NCBI GenBank assembly: GCA_020072565.1
Contig: JAIQGI010000024.1
Coordinates: 1 to 64,000 of the forward strand
DNA length: 64,000 nucleotides
Origin: Terriglobia bacterium
GTDB lineage: Bacteria > Acidobacteriota > UBA6911
Direction: 5' to 3'
A model generated the notes under the pieces. The model made no database searches and was not told the DNA's origin. It worked only from the letters and a program-made list of their open reading frames with translations. This document shows, in pieces, positions 40,644-49,500 of the stretch; position 1 is the first letter of the stretch; the number at the start of each line of letters is the position of its first letter. A program made the position numbers and the translations under genes.

Positions 40644-41273
40644 ATGAAAACGCATTCCAGGCTGATCGCCACAACCGTCGCTTTATCGCTGCTTCTGCTC
40701 GTTGTGTCGCTGGCACCCGGGGTCGCGCAGCAAAAGGCGGCTCCCGGCGCGGCACCCGCGCAGAAGGCGGGCCTTCCCGTGCTGCTTACTTCGTGCGGAC
40801 AGAGCCCGGGGCCCACCAGATTCGACATATTTCTCAAGAAGCTGAAGATGGACTACGTGTACAAGCTGGACGCGACGGCGGCCGATCTGACCAAGGCCGG
40901 GGCCCCTTTCAAGTCTGTGATCATCGTGACGGGCGCAAGCCTGAAAGGCATGGGAGCGGCCGGAGTTTCCATCGACGATGAGATCGCCAGAATCAGGGCA
41001 TTGATCGCCGCGGCCAAAAAGGCGAACATCAAAGTCATCGGTGCACATATTGAAGGCATGACGCGGCGCGCCCAGGGCGCCGCACCCGGCGACAATTCCG
41101 ACGAACTCACCATCGACGCGGTCTGCCCGCAATCCTCGCTCCTCATCGTCAAAAAGGAGGGGGATGAGGACGGCCGGTTCACGACGATTTCCAAAGGCAA
41201 GAACATCCCCATGATCTCGTACGAAAAGAACATGGACCTGGAAAACGTCCTTAAAGACCTGTTTGGAAAATAG
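40644..41273 (+). CDS. DUF6305 family protein, exported
   Basis: 209 residues from ATG 40644 (GGACGGAGCATATCC upstream). A signal peptide runs to about residue 29 (T-V-A-L-S-L-L-L-L-V-V-S-L-A-P-G-V-A-Q-Q), then an Ala/Pro linker and a single Rossmann-like domain: L-P-V-L-L-T-S-C-G-Q-S-P-G, S-V-I-I-V-T-G-A-S-L-K-G-M-G-A-A-G, N-I-K-V-I-G-A-H-I-E-G. The family has no assigned function and recurs next to the permease found here. As an exported soluble domain before a TRAP-like permease it could be the solute-binding component, but it is not of the DctP fold. The downstream gene begins 9 bp later, so it heads a four-gene operon. Confidence 0.7.
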   Translation: MKTHSRLIATTVALSLLLLVVSLAPGVAQQKAAPGAAPAQKAGLPVLLTSCGQSPGPTRFDIFLKKLKMDYVYKLDATAADLTKAGAPFKSVIIVTGASLKGMGAAGVSIDDEIARIRALIAAAKKANIKVIGAHIEGMTRRAQGAAPGDNSDELTIDAVCPQSSLLIVKKEGDEDGRFTTISKGKNIPMISYEKNMDLENVLKDLFGK

Positions 41274-41282
41274 GCGACTGCG

Positions 41283-42575
41283 ATGAACATGTTCTCCTAT
41301 GCCGAGATAGTTCTCGGCGTCATGGTGGTGGTGTACGTCCTGGCACGGCTGTTTACGCCTTCGACCGAGCTGTCGATGCTCGCGGCTGCGATTGCGGGAG
41401 CGCTGGCCGGCGGTTTTGGAATTCCTACGCGGCACATCGCCGAGGGGGCCATCACCTATCTCGATATCAACCTGATCTTCATTACGGCCACGCTCTTCAT
41501 GAGCATACTCAAGGAGTCCGGAGGTGTCGCCTTCGTGGTACGTGTCATTCTCCGGCGTTTTCACACCAACAGGCCGCTGTTACTCATACTCCTCTCGATC
41601 ATCCTCCTCGTCCCGGGCGCATTGACGGGCGCCGGCAGTGTGACGGTCTTGATCGTCGGCGGCATGGTCGCGACGGTCTTGCACTATATGGGCGTTCCCA
41701 AGATCAGGACCTCGGCGATCATTTTCGTGATCGCGGGCTTGAGTGCGGCGGCTCCCCCCGTGAGCCTGTGGGCGATGCTTGCGGCAGCCGGCACCAATAT
41801 GCCCTACGTCGGTTTCTTTTGGCCGTTGCTCATTCCTTGCGTGATATGCGCAATTTTGACTGTTTTCATCCTCGGCTGGAAGGGAACCAAAACGGACATC
41901 CTCAAGGCCCTCGAAGAGCTGCCTGAACCGCCCGAAAAGATGAATTGGCTGCGGGTGCTGCTGCCGTTCGCGATCTTCCTGGGGCTGATTTTCCTGTATC
42001 GCAGCCTGCCGTTCTCGACACCGGTTGTCGGACTCCCCATGATGTTCCTGCTTGCCGCGTCCGCATCGTATCTGCTTTCGCCGATAAGGCTGAATCTGTT
42101 CAAAATCTCGCGGCAGACCATCGAACAGCTGCTCCCCTTAATCGCAACCCTTACCTGCGCAGGTATCCTGGTGCAGATCATGACCTTGACAGGCGTGCGC
42201 GGGCTGCTGGCGGTGACGGCGGTGACGTTGCCGCTCGCGGTGGTGTTTGGCACGCTGTTCCTTGTGCTCCCGGTCTCGGAATCGGTCCTGATGTACGCGG
42301 CAGCGCCCGTTCTCGGGGTGCCGCTGGTACTGCTGTTCAACACTACCGGCTTGAATCCGATCGTAGCTCTGGCCGGAATGAGTATTATCTGGCCGCTCGG
42401 CGATGCTCTGCCGCCGACGGCAATCATCGGCCGGTTGACCGTGGAGGTCGTCGGCTACAAGGACTCGTACCCGCGGTTTCTCAGGTATTGCACGGTTCCG
42501 GCCGTGATCATCATGATCATGGGGACCCTGATGGTGGTGTACAGCAGCAAGCTGGCCTTTTTGACCGGTCTGTGA
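41283..42575 (+). CDS. TRAP/DctM-like permease
   Basis: 430 residues, very hydrophobic, with about twelve membrane segments and the two-fold pattern of DctM/ion-transporter superfamily proteins: G-A-L-T-G-A-G-S-V-T-V-L-I-V-G-G in the first half and L-V-L-P-V-S-E-S-V-L-M-Y-A-A-A-P, then G-D-A-L-P-P-T-A-I-I-G in the second (hairpin-loop-like regions). It probably moves an organic acid or amino-acid derivative across the inner membrane. DctQ and DctP partners are not present, and the 55-residue protein and the DUF6305 protein occupy their positions. It could handle the monomer, oligomer or hydrolysis product of the polymer made by PgsBC. Confidence 0.7.
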   Translation: MNMFSYAEIVLGVMVVVYVLARLFTPSTELSMLAAAIAGALAGGFGIPTRHIAEGAITYLDINLIFITATLFMSILKESGGVAFVVRVILRRFHTNRPLLLILLSIILLVPGALTGAGSVTVLIVGGMVATVLHYMGVPKIRTSAIIFVIAGLSAAAPPVSLWAMLAAAGTNMPYVGFFWPLLIPCVICAILTVFILGWKGTKTDILKALEELPEPPEKMNWLRVLLPFAIFLGLIFLYRSLPFSTPVVGLPMMFLLAASASYLLSPIRLNLFKISRQTIEQLLPLIATLTCAGILVQIMTLTGVRGLLAVTAVTLPLAVVFGTLFLVLPVSESVLMYAAAPVLGVPLVLLFNTTGLNPIVALAGMSIIWPLGDALPPTAIIGRLTVEVVGYKDSYPRFLRYCTVPAVIIMIMGTLMVVYSSKLAFLTGL

Positions 42576-42613
42576 CGCTCGCACCGCCTTTCTCGGATTG
42601 AGGAGACAAAGCA

Positions 42614-42781
42614 ATGTCGGGAGTTCTGACGCATCTCATCACGATCGTTTATTACGCGCTCGTGGCTTATGTGTCCGTCGTACTTCTGTATTGTCTGGTA
42701 AAGTCGAAGAGTTGGGAAAAGGAAGTGCTCTACATCGTCGTTCTGATCCCGTTCCTGCTTCGACTTTTCATGCTGAAGTGA
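42614..42781 (+). CDS. 55-residue two-helix membrane protein
   Basis: The frame reads M-S-G-V-L-T-H-L-I-T-I-V-Y-Y-A-L-V-A-Y-V-S-V-V-L-L-Y-C-L-V, a short charged loop (K-S-K-S-W-E-K-E) and a second helix (V-L-Y-I-V-V-L-I-P-F-L-L-R-L-F-M-L-K). GAGGAGACAAAGCA before the ATG is a strong ribosome site. It sits 38 bp after the permease and 7 bp before the hydrolase, so it is clearly part of this operon. I recognise no named family. It may replace the small TRAP subunit or assist assembly of the permease. Confidence 0.75.
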   Translation: MSGVLTHLITIVYYALVAYVSVVLLYCLVKSKSWEKEVLYIVVLIPFLLRLFMLK

Positions 42782-42788
42782 GAGCCTT

Positions 42789-43946
42789 ATGAGCTACCTC
42801 CGCAAGATTGTGTTTGGCGTCATCGGACTGGTGTTTTTCATGGCATCGGGGATCGACTTTTACCGAAGCCGGCATCTGAAAGAACCGGTCGTGCTCGGCC
42901 CGGGCGTGACTAAAGTTATGGCGCTGAGCGACTATTTCGCGGGAGTGCGCGGCACCACGAACGACTGCAATGTTTACTTCCTCGAAGGCAAGGAGCCCGG
43001 GGCTACGATCATGGTCCTGGGCGGCACCCATCCGGAGGAACCGGCGGGGAGGCTGGTCGCCTGGATTCTTGCCGAGAACGCGGCAATGGAAAAAGGAAGG
43101 CTGATCGTCGTGCTCAGCGCCAATCGCAGTGCCACGACCGTCACCCGTATCAGCGGCGCCTATCCGCCCGATTTTACGATTCCGACCCCATGGGGAGGAC
43201 AGAAGTTCCGGATGGGCGACCGCTGGTCGAACCCACTGGATCAATGGCCCGATCCCGAGGTCTTTATCCATTATCCGAGCCGGCAGAACCTGGCCTATAT
43301 GGACATCCGCAACCTCAATCGGACCTGGCCCGGACGGCCTGACGGCACGCTCACTGAAAAAACCTGCTACGCCTTCATGGAGCTGATCCGGAACGAGAAG
43401 GTGGATGTCGTAATCGACCTCCACGAGGCGGAACTGCAGTACCCCGTCATAAGCACGATCGTGGCCCACGAAAAAGGGCTGGAGTTGGCGACCATGGCCT
43501 CCATGGTGCTCAGCGATGAAGAAGGCTTCAAGATCGGCACCGAATTTTCGCCCAAGAATCTTCACGGACTGTCTCACCGTGAGGTGGGCGATTTCTCCCA
43601 GGCGGCTTCACTGCTCGTCGAGGCCCCGGAACCCTTCCTGGATGCCACAAGGGGGAAAACGACTCGTGAACTTTTGCTGACCGGCCAGGACGAATTCATC
43701 GTCAAGGCGGGAAAGCATGGCTTGCTTTTCGAGCACATTGATGCCAAGGGTTGGCCGATCGATGTCCGCGTCGGCAGGCACACCTCAACCCTGCTCGGCG
43801 TCATGCAAAGCTGGACTGACGCCCACCCGGATCGGCCGTTGGTCTGCCTCAACCTGCCGCGTTACGCCGAGGTCATAGCCAAAGGAACCGGCTTCTACCT
43901 GCACGATCCCGCCAAGGCCGACCCCAAACGCATGGCCTTTGAGTAA
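42789..43946 (+). CDS. Succinylglutamate desuccinylase/aspartoacylase-family zinc hydrolase
   Basis: 385 residues. An N-terminal anchor (K-I-V-F-G-V-I-G-L-V-F-F-M-A-S-G) is followed by a zinc-carboxypeptidase-like catalytic domain with H-x2-E as His81/Glu84 in G-G-T-H-P-E-E-P-A-G, N-L-N-R-T-W-P-G, and the third ligand in V-V-I-D-L-H-E-A-E. Members remove the acyl or aspartyl/glutamyl part of N-acyl amino acids by amide hydrolysis. Anchored outside the membrane, it could trim the acidic amide polymer or its fragments. It is the last gene of the operon and has a longer C-terminal region than cytosolic AstE. All ligands are present. Confidence 0.75.
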   Translation: MSYLRKIVFGVIGLVFFMASGIDFYRSRHLKEPVVLGPGVTKVMALSDYFAGVRGTTNDCNVYFLEGKEPGATIMVLGGTHPEEPAGRLVAWILAENAAMEKGRLIVVLSANRSATTVTRISGAYPPDFTIPTPWGGQKFRMGDRWSNPLDQWPDPEVFIHYPSRQNLAYMDIRNLNRTWPGRPDGTLTEKTCYAFMELIRNEKVDVVIDLHEAELQYPVISTIVAHEKGLELATMASMVLSDEEGFKIGTEFSPKNLHGLSHREVGDFSQAASLLVEAPEPFLDATRGKTTRELLLTGQDEFIVKAGKHGLLFEHIDAKGWPIDVRVGRHTSTLLGVMQSWTDAHPDRPLVCLNLPRYAEVIAKGTGFYLHDPAKADPKRMAFE

Positions 43947-44251
43947 GATTTAGACCACGAAACGCACGAAGTACGCGCAAGAGTTCTCGCATCACCATTC
44001 GCAAGATCCTCCGGAAAGCTCCGTTATCTCAGAACACAGTGACCTGCGGAGACCTTCACTGTGGTAAGGGTAACCCTGCAGAAGATGTCACGTCTCTGTG
44101 ATGGTGAAGAACATTCTTATTGACAGGATTCTTTACCGGGTGACACCATATGTGCCCTTGGATAATATCAATATAAAAGCCGTATGAGAATTGGTGAATT
44201 TATGTGTGCCGCTTTCCGTCTTATATGTTTGGCCAGTTATAGGAGGTATCA
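43947..44251. other. Intergenic region turning AT-rich
   Basis: About 305 bp. Its right half is clearly AT-richer than the surroundings (GATAATATCAATATAAAAG near 44159) and leads into an AT-rich gene, suggesting imported DNA begins around 44100. TTGACAGG at 44130 and TATAAA at 44172 are suggestive but not properly spaced. No gene is seen. Confidence 0.35.
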
Positions 44252-44818
44252 ATGGCGTATAGTGATTGGTCAAATCGAAAACCGGTTCTCAATTATATTC
44301 GTCAATCGATCGCTTCCATAAGTAAGGGGACGATTGAAATATTAGACTTGGGCATGGGAGCAGGTTGCTTTGGAAAGCTTATTAAAGAAAAAATAGATTC
44401 ACATATAAAGATAACCGGAGTTGAGGTTTGGGAGCGATATCGGAACTCACGTTGGGATTTTTATAACGAGATCACCCTGAAGGATATCCGAGAGTTTATA
44501 AAAGAGGAGCAGAGAAAATTCGATATTATTCTTTTCCTGGACGTGCTCGAACATTTTGATAAGTTCCAAGGAAGAGAAATATTGGATTTTGCAATGCGTC
44601 AGGCAAAGCAGGCCATTCTTCTCTCAACCCCAATTACTAAGTATCCGCAAGGTGCTTGTGGTGGAAATCCCTTTGAAGAACACCGTAGTACATGGACTGA
44701 TGATGAGTTATTCGCCGTAGGGTTTAAGGCACTCCGCTATCGATGGGTCCCGACCTTTAAACTTCGACCTTTCTTTGCCTTGTATGGGGTATATGTTTTC
44801 GAAAGAATTCCTCAATAA
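44252..44818 (+). CDS. Class I SAM-dependent methyltransferase, AT-rich, probably imported
   Basis: 188 residues. I-E-I-L-D-L-G-M-G-A-G-C-F-G is the SAM-binding loop, followed by the acidic V-E-V-W-E-R and the post-motif F-D-I-I-L-F-L-D-V-L-E-H. A late P-F-E-E-H-R-S-T-W-T-D-D-E-L closes the domain. Fold class is clear, but the substrate is not. Relatives occur in glycan and capsule clusters. Codon use (many A/T third positions, AAA, ATA, AGA) differs sharply from the neighbours. TAGGAGGTATCA is a perfect ribosome site. It is a single gene with no co-directional partner closer than 265 bp. R2 copy C begins 37 bp after it. Confidence 0.7.
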   Translation: MAYSDWSNRKPVLNYIRQSIASISKGTIEILDLGMGAGCFGKLIKEKIDSHIKITGVEVWERYRNSRWDFYNEITLKDIREFIKEEQRKFDIILFLDVLEHFDKFQGREILDFAMRQAKQAILLSTPITKYPQGACGGNPFEEHRSTWTDDELFAVGFKALRYRWVPTFKLRPFFALYGVYVFERIPQ

Positions 44819-44855
44819 GGGCCGGATATCCTCCGTGACCATGTTTCCCGATTCC

Positions 44856-45052
44856 TTAACCTGAATTATTCATGACGCAGAACCGCACGCCCGTGAAAGG
44901 CAACGAAATTGGACGCGGATAAACGCGGGCGGGAGCTTTTGCCGCGCCGCAGGACGGCTGAAGCTCCCCCACGCCGACCAAGATCGAACGGTCTCCGCGT
45001 CGGTCAGTGTTTTTCCGCGTCCAAAAATGCATTTTGGTGGCACATTAAGGAA
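44856..45052. repeat. R2 repeat, copy C (inverted, longer)
   Basis: It begins CTTAACCTGAATTATTCATG, the complement of the right end of copy A. It includes TTTTGCCGCGCCGCAGGA (shared with copy B), CGCCGACC...GGTCAG, then GTTTTTCCGCGTCCAAAAAT and GCATTTTGG, complementary to the core of A and B. It therefore combines segments in both orientations. The NHL gene frame opens 33 bp beyond. Confidence 0.6.
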
Positions 45053-45084
45053 CTCTGGGGCGCATCGTACCAGCGTCCACCACG

Positions 45085-46407
45085 ATGAGCCCGGTCTGTT
45101 GGCGACTGCTGGGGACAATACTTTTGGGAATCGGGGAAAATGGATCCACAGCGCAGTTATACTGCCCTTCTCGGGTTGCGTTCGACGGCGCCGCCAGCCT
45201 CTATATCATCGATGGCAATCATCGCATCCGCAAGGCCACGCCCGCGGGAGTGATCAGCACCGTGGCGGGAAACGGAACCATGGGCTTCAGCGGCGACGGT
45301 GGCCCCGCGACCTCCGCACAACTGTGCCTCCCTCGCGGTGTCGCGCTGGATGCCGCCGGCAATATCTACATAGCCGACACCATAAATGATCGGATCCGCA
45401 AAGTCACGCCTGCGGGAGTAATCAGCACTGCAGCGGGTGGCGGAACAGATACGAGCGGCAGCGGCCCCGCCACCTCCGCAATGCTTAGCAGCCCTCATGC
45501 TTTGACGCTCGATGCCGCCGGCAATATCTACATAGGTGAGGTCGAAGGTGAGCGCATCCGCAAAGTCACACCTGCCGGAGTGGTCAGCACCATTGCGGGG
45601 ATCTCGAGATGGGGCTTCAGCGGCGACGGCGGTCCAGCCACCTCCGCACAGTTAAACTACCCTCGGGCGGTTGCGCTGGATGCCTTCGGCAACCTCTATA
45701 TCTCCGACTCACTGAATGATCGCATCCTCAGAGTTGAGGGCGTGGCCGGCGCCCGGGCTTTTGTCCCGCAGGTCGCTGTCGGGGGCGGATACACAACCGT
45801 ATTCACGTTCGGCAACACTGGTTCGGCCACGGTGTCGGGCACACTCACGCTTACGGATCAGCAAGGCAATCCGCTCACGGTCAACGGCACGGTAGAAAAC
45901 CCCGGCACTGCAAGCCGGCACTTGGCAGACTCCGCGTTCCCGATAGCGATACCACCGGGGGGCGTAGGATTCATAACCACAACATCGCTTGGCATCAATG
46001 ATGCAGTACGCGCAGGATGGGCGCAAATCGACAGCACCGGCGGATCACTCTACAGTGTCGCCACCTTCCAGTATGCTTCCTCGGGAGCGCTGCAAAGCAC
46101 GGCCGGGGTTCTCCCTTCGCAACCGGCACAATATGCCACAATACCCGTGGCTTACGACGTCAGCCAGGAACAGCGCGTCGGTTACGCAGCTTCAAACACC
46201 GGGGATACAACCATCACTATCAAGCTGGCGGCGGTAGATCAGAGCGGGAACGTAATTGACGATAGCACAACCATCACGCTCGCCCCCCGGCAGCAAATTG
46301 CGAAGTTTCTGGATCAGGATCTGACTCTATCGCAGTTCAAAGGATCGATAGTGCTGCGCGGCCAGAACGGAGGAACCTTCGCAGCAATAGCCCTTGTGCA
46401 AAATTAA
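45085..46407 (+). CDS. NHL-repeat beta-propeller protein lacking its signal peptide
   Basis: 440 residues as read. About four NHL blades fill residues 25-230, with the recurring phrases V-A-L-D-A-A-G-N-I-Y-I-A-D, D-R-I-R-K-V-T-P-A-G-V-I-S-T and G-F-S-G-D-G-G-P-A-T-S-A-Q-L. A C-terminal beta-sandwich region (about 235-440, with Y-A-T-I-P-V-A-Y-D and Q-Q-I-A-K-F-L) is common in Solibacter-type secreted proteins. These proteins are normally exported, but here the frame starts in the middle of the first blade and no signal peptide or ribosome site is present. R2 copy C ends 32 bp upstream. I infer loss of the 5' end, so the gene may be silent. No catalytic residues are expected. Confidence 0.65.
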   Translation: MSPVCWRLLGTILLGIGENGSTAQLYCPSRVAFDGAASLYIIDGNHRIRKATPAGVISTVAGNGTMGFSGDGGPATSAQLCLPRGVALDAAGNIYIADTINDRIRKVTPAGVISTAAGGGTDTSGSGPATSAMLSSPHALTLDAAGNIYIGEVEGERIRKVTPAGVVSTIAGISRWGFSGDGGPATSAQLNYPRAVALDAFGNLYISDSLNDRILRVEGVAGARAFVPQVAVGGGYTTVFTFGNTGSATVSGTLTLTDQQGNPLTVNGTVENPGTASRHLADSAFPIAIPPGGVGFITTTSLGINDAVRAGWAQIDSTGGSLYSVATFQYASSGALQSTAGVLPSQPAQYATIPVAYDVSQEQRVGYAASNTGDTTITIKLAAVDQSGNVIDDSTTITLAPRQQIAKFLDQDLTLSQFKGSIVLRGQNGGTFAAIALVQN

Positions 46408-46523
46408 AACCGGCTCACGGTAATCCCCGTGAATGCCGCCAAAGCCCCGCAAATTCAGGACTGAAAATCCTGATACAACTCCGGGACCAGGCTGCGAAAG
46501 ATGACGGGTTGTGGATTGGCATG

Positions 46524-46559
46524 ACAAAAAAGAAGGAGGATTCCCGGTGGGAGCCCTCC
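46524..46559 (-). terminator. Intrinsic terminator of the TonB receptor gene
   Basis: Read on the minus strand, GGAGGGCTCCCACCGGGAAT plus CCTCC forms a hairpin (GGAGG...CCTCC with inner CCC/GGG pairs), directly followed by TTCTTTTTTG. A stem plus T-rich tract 30-60 bp after the receptor stop is the classic factor-independent terminator. On the plus strand the same stem could also stop transcripts of the NHL gene, but without a T-run. Confidence 0.6.
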
Positions 46560-46587
46560 CTCTCTTGTCTGATCTGAAGGTTTCTTG

Positions 46588-49500
46588 CTAGAAAATGAAC
46601 TTCAGGCTCATTTGCATGGTCCGGCTGCCGCCGCTGAACTGGCTGGCATCCAGGAACTGCAGCGATGACACGTTTGAATAAGTTGAGCTCAAGGCGTTGT
46701 CAAGTGACTGCTGGTATGTAGGCAGTCCAAGACTGTGTGAACGGTGGTTGAATGCATTGTAAAACTCGGCTCGGAACTGGAAGTACTTGCTTTCAGTCAG
46801 GTTGAAATTCTTGAACGCGGACAGGTTCCAGTTGTTGATACCGAGGGAGCGGATCGTGTTGCGGCCGACCCGGTTGGCGCTATCCGGGGTTCCCGGCATG
46901 GCCACGACGAAACGGGCGCTCGGATCTATGGCCACATATCCGACCACGAGTGTTGCGTCATCCGGTTCGGCGGTGGCGACAGACGTCCTCCCCGTGACCG
47001 GATCCCGCAGTACAAAATTCACGCCGGAGCCGGTCAGACCGGTTCCGTTCGGGTTTATGAGAGCGCGGTCGCCGGCCGTGTCGAAGTCACCATTGGCATC
47101 CTGACCGGAAAGCGCCGTTATGGGCTGGCCTGATTCGGCGATGAAGCTGCCGTTGATCTGCCATCCGTCCAAGATCTTCTTGGCGAAGGCATTGGCGGCA
47201 CGCGTTTTCGGCAGCTCATAGAGCCAGGAAACAGTGAACTTGTGCGGCATATCAAGTGACGACAGCCCGCGCTCATCCTTCAGGTTATTGGAGTCCATCG
47301 GACGGCGAGGGTTGACACGGCTGGTAAAGAGTTCATTCGTGGAGTCGTCGATCGTCCGGCTCCAGGTGTAGTTCGCCAATACCATCAGTCCCTTGGCAAA
47401 CCGGTGATTGAGTTCGACAGAGCCCGCATGATAGACCGAGTTCCCGATCGGTGGGAATGCGGTGACCAAGCCGCCATCGAACCCTTGGGCCGTGTAACGA
47501 AGATCCTCGGCATTATAAAAATCGTTAAGGCTCGTAGCCGTCGGCGACACCGTAACCGGGATGGCTGAATTGGAGAAGTACGTAGGCAACACCAGGTTCG
47601 GGTGTTTCTCGAAGACTGAAATGGCATTCAGCCGCACTTGGATAGGCAAGCTCATCGCGCGCGTGCCCATATAACGCGTCTCCAACACCCAGTTCGGAGC
47701 AAGCTCGCGCTGGATGCTCAGAGTCCACGTCAACGTCTTCGGCGCCACTTGATCCACAATCAGGGACTGGGTTGCGGAACGGGCGGCTGCCTGCGTCGTC
47801 GGCGGAACATTGATCTGAAGCAGCCCGCCTCCTGCCAGGAATCCCCTCCCGGTTGCGCACCACGCAGGAGGATTCGCTGATCCGCAGGTGATATTAGGAT
47901 TCTGCTCGGTCTGGAGCTGAGGCGGCAGCTGCAGCAGGACCAGATTCTGGAAGTTTACATCGTAAGCCACGCCGAAGCCGCCGCGGATGGAGGACTTCCC
48001 GGATTCGCCGAACAATTTTTTCAGGAAACCGCTGCCGAAAGCCGGAGCATAGGCAAATCCGACGCGCGGACTGAGGTTGTTTTTGTCGGTCTTGGGTTTG
48101 TTGAATTCGAAAACGCCGGCCAGGGAGGCGCTGGAATTCAGAGTCTGCAGGCTGGCGTCTCTTGGATTGGTCGTGTACTCGTAGCGCACGCCCAGGTTGA
48201 GGGTGAGGTTCTTGCTTGCCCTCAGGTCATCCTGTACGAACCAGTAGAACGCCTGCTGATTGCCGGCGAAGAACCCGGAGCCCGCTCCCCGAAGAGCGCC
48301 ATTCAGGCCGTTCGGCACCAGGTCGTTGATGAACCGATCCAGACTCGAGTAGTCCCACTCGCCACGCGCGCGCGGCAGGAAATCGCCGGGTGAGACCCAG
48401 TTTCGATATTCAGCCCCGGCCTTGAGTTGATGGCGACCGACCGTGTAGCTGAAGTTGTTCAAAACCTGATAGGTGTTCTGAACGCCTCCTTGAGGTGAAT
48501 TCCCTTCGGGGCCGATGTTCAGGCCCAAAGCGTCGATCTCAACGTTCGGGAAGTTGGCGAACTGATCGGGAACCGTCCATTTTTTGACCGAGCGCGAGTA
48601 GGACAGGCGGAAGTCATTCACCGCACGGGACGTGATTGCCCAGATGTCGGTGAGGGCCAATTTGCGGTTGTCGCCGACATAGTTGCCCGCGAATTGTGGC
48701 ATCGGCAGATCGGGATTCAGGTTCGGTGAGCGGTAGCGGTCGTATAAGAACCGCCCGCGGATCTGGTGCTTACCGTAATTGGCGTCCAGGTTGGTCTGGA
48801 AATCGTTTTGATTATAAAAATCAGGAGCAAAAAACTGAACGTTCCCGATTCCAATCGTCTGCCCGTTCACGGCGACTGTCTCCGTTTGGCTCGACGCTAT
48901 CGGGAACTGCTGCAGGATGCTTTTTACCTCCGGGCTCGCCGCCAGCGAGTTTAATGTGTTCATTCCCGCCGCAGTAGGGCTCAGGACCGTCACGCCGGTG
49001 GCTGCCTGCCCGCGGGTACTGTATTCATAGGCACCGAAGAAAAAAAGCTTGTCTTTCTGGATCGGGCCGCCAAAAGTCCCGCCCAGGCGGTTGTAGTCGA
49101 AGCGCGGCTTTCCAGGAATATCTCCCGATTGAATCGCCGCCTTGGTCAGATTGTCCACCGCGTTCAAATGGCGGTTCTGTCCATAATAAAAAGCGCTGCC
49201 GTGGAACTGGTTCGTGCCTGACTTTGAGATGATGTTGAACTGCCCTGCGGTCGAGTGTCCGTATTCCGCGCTGAATTGATTGGTGATGAGATTGAACTCA
49301 CCAACCGCATCCTGGATCACGGGCTGCAGCGATCCCGTGATCGAGACATCATTGTTGTCCACACCATCAATGGTGAAATTATTGTTGCGGGGGCGATTGC
49401 CGCCGATGGCTCCGCCCTCCCCGGCGACTCCTCCGGCCTGCGTCGTAGTGTTAGGCAGGGCCACCGCCAGGTTCAGCGGGCTTCCGCCCAAAACTGAATT

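Noticed and set aside
46464-46484. tRNA-Phe-like anticodon arm (AGGACTGAAAATCCT)
   Set aside because: The D and T arms and acceptor stem cannot be formed from the flanks, so it is not a tRNA gene.
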